DNA from: Cupriavidus taiwanensis
Lineage (GTDB): Bacteria; Pseudomonadota; Gammaproteobacteria; Burkholderiales; Burkholderiaceae
Direction of reading: 5' to 3'
DNA length: 64,000 nt
NCBI RefSeq assembly: GCF_900250075.1
Contig: NZ_LT977072.1
Coordinates: 31,315-95,314 of the forward strand
The position numbers and the translations under genes are program-made. The notes under the pieces are model-generated. The model was given only the letters and a program-made list of their open reading frames with translations, did not search any database and was not told the DNA's origin. Shown piece by piece: positions 20,185 to 27,675 of this stretch (positions within the stretch are counted from its first letter, which is position 1; the number at the start of each line of letters is the position of its first letter).

Positions 20185-20529
20185 ACGAACTGCGGAGCCT
20201 ATCGAAGGTCAAATCGCCAAACGGCTCTTCGTTTTTGCGTGAGGACTTTGAATCGGATAAGCGGGAGATTCGTTTTTGCGAGAGCGAATGAGTGATCGCT
20301 CGCTCCGTGCGGCGATCTGCCTGCCGATAGCCATTGAGACGAGCTCTGTTGGGAGGGCGACGCAGTAGTCTCACGTGAAAGCGCTTGTTCAACGTACGTT
20401 CCTTTGCCGTTTGTCCGACAGGCTTTCCCTCAGTGCAGGCGTGGTTACGGCGGTGGACGTGTATGCCTTTCGGAGGCGCGGGAATTTATGCGGGCGGCCT
20501 CGGACCTGTCCGCATTCTTTATGTGCGAG
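20185..20529. other. Gene-free spacer after nifK
   Basis: No convincing gene, promoter or terminator is visible. A short sequence TTCGTTTTTGCG occurs twice about 45 bp apart (around 20228 and 20271). Confidence 0.5.
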
Positions 20530-21015
20530 GCGGTTTTAAATTCTGTTAGCCTCGTTCCGCAGTAAATCGCTCGACATACAGAATAGCAAACTGGTTCATG
20601 GCGGACTTTCAGTCAGGGTACGAACCGACTTGGCCAGCACGTTGCGCAGCGCCAACCACAGGAGCTTGACAGCGGCTTCATTCGAGGGAAGTGCCCTCGG
20701 GTTCTGAAGATCTTGCGCAACTGTATATTCAGGCTTTCGATGGCATTCATGGTGTAGATCAACGCGCCGTATCTCGGGCGGGAACACGAAGAACGGCGCG
20801 ACGTGCTCCCAGGCGCGTCGCCACGACTGCGCGATCATCGGCAGCTTTTCGCCCCACGGGGCATCGGCGAAGTCCTGCAGCACATGTTCGGCCTCTTGTT
20901 CGCCGGCCACGTTGCAGATTGGCCGCAGCACCTGCGCCAGCACCTTGCGGTCCTTGTAGTTGGCGTAGTCCAGGCTGTTGCGGATCAAATGCACGATGCA
21001 AGTTTGTACCGTCGT
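20530..21015 (-). pseudogene. IS256-family transposase, C-terminal fragment
   Basis: On the - strand the sequence encodes the last third of an IS256-type transposase: HLIRNSLDYANYKDRKVLA, WGEKLPMIAQSWRR, PFFVFPPEIRRV, then AIESLN and SNEAAVKLLWLALRNVL. The segment around AIESLN is in a different frame, so there are at least two frameshifts. It faces the N-terminal fragment that starts at 21038 on the + strand. Its end sequence (about 20530-20640) recurs at 42140-42240 in opposite orientation. Confidence 0.8.
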
Positions 21016-21037
21016 GCAGCGGCCCGCGGGCCGCTGC
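21016..21037. repeat. 22-bp palindrome at the junction of two inverted IS256 fragments
   Basis: The half-site GCAGCGGCCCG is followed by its exact reverse complement. Left of it lies the IS256 C-terminal half on -, right of it an IS256 N-terminal half on +. Such a palindrome at the joint fits an inversion or a template switch. Confidence 0.6.
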
Positions 21038-21780
21038 CGGCTTTGCCTGAAGGCCTGCTCGACAAACTGGTTAAAGGGCCGATGGCGCCCAGCGAGTCCA
21101 GGATCTGATGCTGGCTGTTTAACAATGCCATCATCGAGCGGGCGATGGGCGCCGAGATGAGCATGCACTTGGGCTATAAGCCAGGCGAGCCCAAGCCGGC
21201 CGAAGAGTCCAATGCGCGCAACGGCCTCACCGGCAAGACCGTCGTCACCGACCGTGGGCCGGTGCGGGTCGAATTGCCACGCGACCGCAATGACAGCTTT
21301 GAGCCGGTCTTGATTCCCAAGCATGAACGGCGTTTTACCGGATTCAACGAGCGCATTATTGCCATGTACGCGCGCGGCTTGAGCGTGCGCGAGGTCCAGG
21401 CATTCCTGGCTGAGAGCTACGGAACCGAGGTCTCCCCTGACTTCATCATCTCCCCTGACTTCATCAGCTCGGTCACCGATGAAGTCATGACCGAGGCAAT
21501 CGCGTGGCAGAGCCGCCCGCTCGAAGCCATGTACCCAGTGGTGTTCTTCGACGCGTTGCGGGTCAAGATCCGCACTGACGGCGTGGTCAGCAATAAGGCC
21601 GTGTATCTGGCATTGGGCATCCAGGCAGACGGTCAACGTGATGTGCTGGGCCTGTGGGTCGAGCAGACTGAAGGCGCCAAGTTTTGGCTCAAGGTCTTCA
21701 ATGAACTCAAGAACCGAGCCAATCAGGATATCCTGATTGCCGTGGTCGATGGCCTCAAAGGCCTGGCTGAAGCCGTTGCG
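21038..21780 (+). pseudogene. IS256-family transposase, N-terminal fragment
   Basis: The + strand encodes the first part of an IS256 transposase: [72 protein letters not shown] and AVVDGLKGLAEAV. A base is missing near 21100, breaking the frame. A 15-bp in-frame tandem duplication (ISPDFISPDFI-like, about 21435-21470) lies inside it. The gene stops abruptly near 21780 against IS66 sequence, so it cannot be active. Confidence 0.8.
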
Positions 21781-21811
21781 ACCGCCTATCGCTGCCTTCT
21801 GCGATTCGACC

Positions 21812-22690
21812 ACCTATTGCAGATGCTCGATGCGGGCATCGCGCTCCAGCAGCAGGGCCTTGAGCGCTTCGATGTCGTCCGAGTACGCTTTCGCCGACGT
21901 TATGCCAGCACTCCACGCGCCGGCACTCAGAATTACAATGCCGAGATCGGCTCCGCAGTGCGCACCGGCTGTCGCAAGTCGATGCCTTCCAGCAGCATTG
22001 AGATCTGCGGCTGGCTCGGGCTGACTACACCCCCGACCGCACGCGACCAAACGAAGCGGCCTCGTACAAGCAGCGGTTTCATCAGCAGGCACATGTCATC
22101 ACCGATCCACCAAAGCGGCTTGACCAGATCGCCTCGTCGGCGATGGAACACAAACACGGAGTCGCTAAACGGGATCCGCTCTAGCACGGTGTGCACCTTC
22201 GCGGCCAAGCTGTTGAAGCCAGAGCACATGTCCTTACGCCAGCAGCCAGCCACACCCGCGTTCCAGTTGGAAGGCCCACATCACCGAGCCCCTCCCAACA
22301 GGGTCGGCAGCACGAGCTGCAGGACGTCTGGCTCGGGCTTGCCTTCGAACCTCACACGCACACGTCGACATTCGATGACGAGCCTGGCTGATTCAATCGG
22401 CTCCGGCTTTCGCGGCGATGCCTTCTCTATGGGCAGGAATAGTTCGTCCGGCTCGGATGCCGCGGCATGTTCATGATCTTGCAGCCACGTCGATGCAAGA
22501 TTCGCGCCCAGGCCAATGCGCTCGCGGAACTTCTGACAGTGAGTGTGCCGGGTCCAGCGTTTCCGCCACGACCTTTGTGCGGAATTCCTTCGAGTAATTC
22601 TTGGAGAATTACGTGGGACCCCGCGCGTTGTTTTTGGTTCCCACCAAATTTTGGTCGGACCAAATTGCCACCTATGGCTCTTCATAAGCA
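21812..22690 (-). mobile_element. IS66-family fragment: tnpA, tnpB and start of tnpC
   Basis: On - three IS66 genes follow one another. TnpA is about 22690-22281 (ERIGLGANLASTWLQDH, SARLVIECRRVRVRFEG) with a frameshift in its first part. TnpB is about 22253-21933 (DMCSGFNSLAAKVHTVLERI, HRRRGDLVKPLWWIGDD, LEGIDLRQPV). TnpC begins near 21930 (YSDDIEALKALLLERDARI) and is cut at 21812 where IS256 sequence begins. It is a dead remnant. Confidence 0.8.
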
Positions 22691-22894
22691 GACGGTGCTG
22701 GGCAACACTTACTGCTCTACTTTTGGAATTTCATTTGCAACGTGTAAGGGGTTTGTGGCACTTCAACGCGTCTTGTTCAACAGTGAGCGCTCTAGGACTT
22801 GAGCGGCGGGAATGCTCGGCCTATCGACGCCTGACCGCCGACCTGTGATCTAGGCAACTACAATATCGAATCTCAAGGTCATCAGGGTTCGCGC

Positions 22895-22925
22895 GTACGG
22901 CTATCCTGACGAAGATAGCCTGTAC
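22895..22925. repeat. Inverted repeat (imperfect stem-loop)
   Basis: GTACGGCTATC and GATAGCCTGTAC flank the loop CTGACGAA; GGCTATC/GATAGCC is perfect. It is not followed by a T-tract. Its role is unknown. Confidence 0.4.
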
Positions 22926-23383
22926 AAATATCAGTAAGAGTTCGTTCCATGAAAGAACTTCATGGCGTCTTGAAAACTGATCATTTTACCGACCTCGCAC
23001 GGAGCAATTACAATAAAAAAGGTGGCTTGAAAAGAAGGCGGCTAGGGTCAAGCTAGGCAGTAAAGAACTTTAAGTGCATTCCGAGGCGGCATGGGATAAG
23101 GAAGTGTAGCGGTATCCAGCATCGCCGCAAACAAGGGGTGCCAAATTGAGCAATCCTCGTTGATTATGGCCCGCCATATTCTTTGCCGTATGTTGGGCGG
23201 TATTCTGCATTGAGCTTGAACTTATCCGTCATCAAGCAGACAAACCAAATATCGTTTGGACGCGCGGCATGCACAAGGCACTTCCGTGAACATAATGCTC
23301 ATTAATTATCGACGGGCAAGTTCAAGTCTGCGGAGGCAAAATTTGTCAACTCTTCCGGGTCGTTATCGGGTATCCGGCGCCGA

Positions 23384-23412
23384 AATGATGAAATATGTCC
23401 TATTTCATCATT
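23384..23412. promoter_or_regulatory. Perfect 12-bp inverted repeat upstream of the aminotransferase, possible operator
   Basis: AATGATGAAATA (23384-23395) and TATTTCATCATT (23401-23412) are exact reverse complements with a 5-base spacer. A second symmetric site, TTGAAAATTTCAA at 23429-23441, follows. Lying 110-170 bp before the operon start, they could bind a dimeric regulator or form an RNA hairpin. No regulator gene sits beside them. Confidence 0.45.
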
Positions 23413-23551
23413 GTTCAATGGTAAATATTTGAAAATTTCAAAATGAAATTCTGCAGTGGATTTTTAAACACCCCCCTCGTTTAAGGTTGCGAGAAATAGC
23501 CAATTGTTAGGGTAGCATAATCAAATGCAGGGCTATTTGTGAATTGATGAA

Positions 23552-24586
23552 ATGATGGCGGACGAAGAAAGAATGAAGATTACGAAACTCTCCTCAAACG
23601 AAAACCCATTTGGTCCATCACCCAAAGCAGTTGATGCCGCGAAACTAGCAATTGCCTCGGCCAATCGCTATCCAGAACGCACCGACAACATGCTTTGCGA
23701 TGCCCTAGCTGCGTTTCATGGTAGAGGCCTTACAAGCGCGCAATTTTTCTCGGCAAACAGCGGTGTCGAGGTACTGTCTTTAGTGGAAGATGCGCTGATT
23801 AATCCTGGTCAACGTGCCATCATATGTCCGCCGTGCTTTAGTGAATACTCAAGATCTCTTGCAAGTAAGGGATGCGAGATAGACAGAGTGCCTCTTATTA
23901 GACCAGATTTCCGCTTGGACGTCGATGCAATCCTGCGCAAGATAAACAAGGATACCAGGCTGCTATATCTTTGTAATCCAAATAATCCGACCGGGACCTG
24001 GTTTGGGGAAAATGTGTTGGGTGCGATGTTGGATAAAATTCCGGATTATGTCACCGTAATTTATGACGAGGTGTATTATCAATTTGCTACGGAAGAAGGC
24101 CTTCCTGACGCTATACGGCATGTCCTCGATGACCAAAATGTCGTGATCGTTCATAGTTTTTCCAAGGCTTATGGCTTGGCTGGTATGCGAATCGGTTATG
24201 GGATCGCGCCGCAACGGATAGCACGGAAGGTGAAGAAGCGGAAACGAAATTTTCACCTAAGCACAGCAGGAATGGAGGCTGCAATTGCCGCTTTGGGGGA
24301 TAGGGTTCATTTGCAGCGCACCGTCGATAACAACCATGCCGAGCGGCGCAGGCTCGCGACCGGGCTGAAAGCCCTGAATCTGGAGGTTACACCAAGCCAG
24401 GCAAACTTTCTCATGGTTCGCTGTCCCAAAGGCTTCAACGCTGAGGAACTGGCGGGGCTCTTGGTTGGGCACGGGGTGCTGGTACGTCCCGCGTTCGATC
24501 TGCCGCACTGCATAAGAATCACGGTCGGTGCACCACGTGACAACACGAGATTACTCGCTTTATTAGATACGCTTCTGGAGGGCTGA
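23552..24586 (+). CDS. HisC-like class II aminotransferase (PLP-dependent)
   Basis: A 344-residue fold-type I aminotransferase of the histidinol-phosphate/aromatic group. Visible are SSNENPFGPSPKAVDAA near the start, CNPNNPTGTW at 141-150, VIYDEVYYQF, the PLP lysine K205 in HSFSKAYGLAGMRIGYG, and the phosphate-binding Arg in HCIRITVG. The N-terminus is short for HisC, beginning almost at the NENPFG motif. The start is uncertain (23552, 23555 or 23573; all have weak ribosome sites). It is one operon with the thiamine-diphosphate enzyme 5 bp downstream, so it probably provides or uses a 2-oxo acid handled by that enzyme, rather than serving histidine synthesis. Its substrate cannot be told from sequence. 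Confidence 0.85.
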   Translation: MMADEERMKITKLSSNENPFGPSPKAVDAAKLAIASANRYPERTDNMLCDALAAFHGRGLTSAQFFSANSGVEVLSLVEDALINPGQRAIICPPCFSEYSRSLASKGCEIDRVPLIRPDFRLDVDAILRKINKDTRLLYLCNPNNPTGTWFGENVLGAMLDKIPDYVTVIYDEVYYQFATEEGLPDAIRHVLDDQNVVIVHSFSKAYGLAGMRIGYGIAPQRIARKVKKRKRNFHLSTAGMEAAIAALGDRVHLQRTVDNNHAERRRLATGLKALNLEVTPSQANFLMVRCPKGFNAEELAGLLVGHGVLVRPAFDLPHCIRITVGAPRDNTRLLALLDTLLEG

Positions 24587-24591
24587 AGACT

Positions 24592-26199
24592 ATGAGAGCT
24601 ATGACGGGTGGTGAGGCAGCAGTTCTTTCTTTGCATAACCTCGGAATAAGGACGGTATTCGGCCTACCTGGCATGCAGAACGATTGGCTCTATAATGCAT
24701 TTTACGATCATCGAGAAAAATTCCGGATAATTCACACTCGACATGAGCAAGGCGCGGCATATATGGGACTCGGTCATGCTCTGGTCAGCGATTTGCCCAC
24801 GGTATTCAACGTTGTTCCGGGGCCCGGCCTTCTCAATTCAACCGCCGCGATCTCGACGGCGTACGCACTTAACGCAAAGCTGATGTGTTTGACCGGTCAG
24901 ATAAACTCAACTGCAATAGGAAGGGGTTGGGGGGAATTGCATGAAATCAATGATCAGCTCTCAATCTTGCGTTCCCTTAGCAAATGGGTAGCAACTGCTA
25001 ACACTCCATCGGAGATTCCGATCTTGATCGGCGAAGCCTTTCACCAGATGCTTTCGGGTCGACCTCGACCAGTTGGACTGGAGATTCCAATGGACGTGTT
25101 GGCCAGCACGGCTCCCGCCGATCCCCAACTCAAACTACGCACTCCCTATGAACCTCCTCTGGACGAGGACGCTCTCGATGAGGTCGCCAAAGTGCTAGGT
25201 GCCTCAGTTGCTCCAATGATATTTGTCGGAAGCGGTGCGCAAGGCGCGAGCACACTGGTCCGGCAGTTAGCGGAGGTCTTACAGGCACCGGTCGTGGCAT
25301 ATCGTACCGGCATGGGGGTTGTGGATGCCCGTAGCTATCTCTCCCTTCACCTGCCCGCCGCGAAGGATCTTTGGAGAAAAACTGATGTTGTTTTGGCCAT
25401 CGGTACCAACATGCGAATCCCAGGCAAAAAATGGATTCGGACACATCGGCCGGATATTATTCGCATTGACGTTGACCCGACCACCCATCGTAGATTTTTC
25501 ACGCCGAAATGCGAAATTACGGCTCGGGCAGAGCAAGCCTTGCCACTCTTGCTGAGAAGGCTTGAAAAATACAATGCAGTTCGAAGTCCACGTGAAACTG
25601 CATTGATGGAAGTCAAAGCCGCATGGGAAGCGCGTTCAGCAGTGCTCGAACCACAATTGAGCTATCTGAAGGTTATCCGTGAAGAAATAGGTGAACATGG
25701 AATATTTGTAGACGAATTAACTCAGGTTGGCTTTGCGAGTCGCATCGTTTATCCCGTGTTCAGTCCCCGCACTTACATATCTACCGGCTATCAGGGAACA
25801 CTTGGATATGGATTTCCGACTGCGCTCGGAGTGAAGGTTGCAAAGCCTAACGTGCCAGTGGTTTCTATTACGGGGGACGGCGGGTTCATGTTTGCCGTTC
25901 AAGAACTAGCCACTGCTGTACAGCATAAGATTCCTTTGATCGTTCTGCTTTTCAATAACAACTGTTTTGGAAATGTCCAACAGATGCAAGTCAACGACTA
26001 CGGCGGTAGAATTATAGCAACTGATCTTCGAAATCCAAATTTCTGCCGTTTGTCGGAAAGCTTTGGTGCACAAGCGTTCCGAACGGACTCTCCCGAAGGA
26101 CTGCGGTTCGCATTACGTCGCGCCATTACAACGACGAGTGTACCGACGGTGATCGAAGTCAGCGTGGGGGATATGCCAAGTATTGACCAGTTCCGGTGA
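24592..26199 (+). CDS. Thiamine-diphosphate enzyme, acetolactate-synthase/decarboxylase type
   Basis: A 535-residue enzyme with the three-domain layout of the acetolactate synthase family: N-terminal pyrimidine domain with the activating Glu E52 in HTRHEQGAAYMGLGHA, a central domain (IFVGSGAQGAS), and a C-terminal diphosphate domain with GDGGFMFAVQELATAV followed by FNNNCFGNVQQMQ. It decarboxylates a 2-oxo acid and may pass the product to an acceptor. No regulatory subunit gene is nearby, which argues against a housekeeping role in branched-chain amino acids. GGAGGG precedes the ATG and the gene is coupled to the aminotransferase. An indolepyruvate- or benzoylformate-type decarboxylase is also possible. 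Confidence 0.85.
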   Translation: MRAMTGGEAAVLSLHNLGIRTVFGLPGMQNDWLYNAFYDHREKFRIIHTRHEQGAAYMGLGHALVSDLPTVFNVVPGPGLLNSTAAISTAYALNAKLMCLTGQINSTAIGRGWGELHEINDQLSILRSLSKWVATANTPSEIPILIGEAFHQMLSGRPRPVGLEIPMDVLASTAPADPQLKLRTPYEPPLDEDALDEVAKVLGASVAPMIFVGSGAQGASTLVRQLAEVLQAPVVAYRTGMGVVDARSYLSLHLPAAKDLWRKTDVVLAIGTNMRIPGKKWIRTHRPDIIRIDVDPTTHRRFFTPKCEITARAEQALPLLLRRLEKYNAVRSPRETALMEVKAAWEARSAVLEPQLSYLKVIREEIGEHGIFVDELTQVGFASRIVYPVFSPRTYISTGYQGTLGYGFPTALGVKVAKPNVPVVSITGDGGFMFAVQELATAVQHKIPLIVLLFNNNCFGNVQQMQVNDYGGRIIATDLRNPNFCRLSESFGAQAFRTDSPEGLRFALRRAITTTSVPTVIEVSVGDMPSIDQFR

Positions 26200-26534
26200 G
26201 GTGATTCTCCATTCTATGAAGTTTTCGATAAAGTTGACCGCTTCAGGAGCCGGTATGGAGAACGGCTGGACACAGCTATGAATTTCCAAATGTTTATGGG
26301 ATCGCCCCCGTGCCCGAAGAGAATCCACTCATATGATGGCTGAGTGATCATGGCCGCATCGATTTGTTCACCTTCACGCGCTTGCAAATCAGACGGGCAC
26401 GCCAGTTGGCGACGCTCACGACGTCAACATGACCCTGTCATCACCTTAGCGATTACAATTGTATTGACCCGTCAGCCTTGCTGAGTAGGTTGGATAATGG
26501 TATCGGTCTATCACGCTGGTTACCCCCTACCCAC
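26200..26534. other. Gene-free spacer
   Basis: No gene or clear signal is seen between the thiamine-diphosphate enzyme and the IS481 remnant. Confidence 0.5.
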
Positions 26535-27450
26535 TGTACAGACCGGAGACATGGGTGACAGGTGTTCGGAGACATAGGTGACACGTGATCTGCGCGCATC
26601 ATGATGCGCGCAGATCAATTTCTCCGATCTCAACGCGGCTGAACCACACTCGGTAGCAGCCGTCCTGCGCCGTGGGTCGCAAGGCAATGCGCTGGCCGAT
26701 GAACGCCTTGCCAATCTTGAAGCGCCGTCGGCCAACTTCAATGCGCGCGGACCTGTCAACTTTATAGACCTTGTCACAGGACAGGTACTCGGCGGCTGGC
26801 AGTATCTCCGGATACGCAATGACGCTGGCACGATAGCGCTGCATGGGCACCGCCATGCCCAATGCTTCGTGCGGGCGCTTGCCGTTGTAGGTTTCGCGAT
26901 AGCGGTCGAAAACGCGCTGCGCTTCGTCGTTGTCCGCAAAACGCCGATGCTGCAATAGCTCGACCTTGAGGGTGCGGTGAAACCGCTCGTCCTTGCCTTG
27001 TGTCTGGGGGTGATATGGCCTTGAATGACTGACCTTGATGCCCAACTGTATCAGCCAGACCGTTAGCACCGTATATCCCAGGCCGTCAGAATCGCCGCTT
27101 CATGGCGGACCGTTGTCCATCGTCATGCGCTGCGGCAAGCCGTAGCGGCGAAACGTCGCAATCAGCTTGGACTGGACCGTCTCAGCACGCTGGTCGCACC
27201 TCACCTTCGCCCGACTCGGCGTAGGGCGACAGCCACTTGTACAACGTCTTCGGAGCGATGCCCCATCGCCTGGCCACTCCCGCCGGTTCGCTCCCGGCTG
27301 GCTGGCCCGGATCATCAGTTCCCTGAGTTGATCCATGAGTGACACTTCCTTCCATGGCATGGCAGGTCTCCCAAAAGACACTGCCAGCCAGTCTAGTTGT
27401 GTTACCCATGTCCCCGAACAGGTGTTACCTATGTCCCCGGTTTATACACA
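26535..27450 (-). mobile_element. IS481-family element with internally deleted transposase
   Basis: Both ends are visible: TGTACAGACCGGAGACATGG at 26535 and the complementary type ending at 27450, each with two copies of a GGAGACATRGGT-like motif. On - the transposase starts around 27357 (MPWKEVSLMDQLRELMIRAS), has helix-turn-helix GVARRWGIAPKTLYKWL, then jumps by deletion to the last part of the core (YGLPQRMTMDNGPP) and, after a frameshift near 27070, SHSRPYHPQTQGKDERFHRT. The catalytic N-terminal core is largely missing, so the element is dead by itself. It separates the aminotransferase operon from the PEP-synthase-like gene. Confidence 0.8.
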
Positions 27451-27675
27451 CTATGAGAACATCAGGGCCTCTGTCGCGCAAGATCATCCTGGAATAGGGA
27501 TGTCGAAGGCTGACAGCCTCGGCAGGATCGGAAAAGGTGTGCCTGCCGAGGGCCAAGCGAAGCAACTTGGCTATGAGGTCTTCACGAGTCTCGGTAAGGC
27601 CGCTCGTGGGAGCGTTCTAATGCGGCGCGGGCATCGCCGTACTCCGTATTTCCTCAGTTCTTTACGAAACATAGC

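Larger units (their letters stand above)
22691..23551. other. Long gene-free region before the aminotransferase operon
   Basis: No convincing gene is present. It is AT-richer toward its end and contains two notable inverted repeats, listed separately. No NifA site, sigma-54 promoter or nod-box-like sequence was found in it. Confidence 0.5.

Noticed and set aside
20596..21813. 405-residue open frame on the - strand as one gene
   Set aside because: Only its C-terminal third is IS256 protein; the rest is antisense to the IS256 N-terminal fragment. It was split accordingly.
23552..24586. Aminotransferase as housekeeping hisC
   Set aside because: It is coupled to a thiamine-diphosphate enzyme, no his genes are near, and the N-terminus is shortened; only the family is called.
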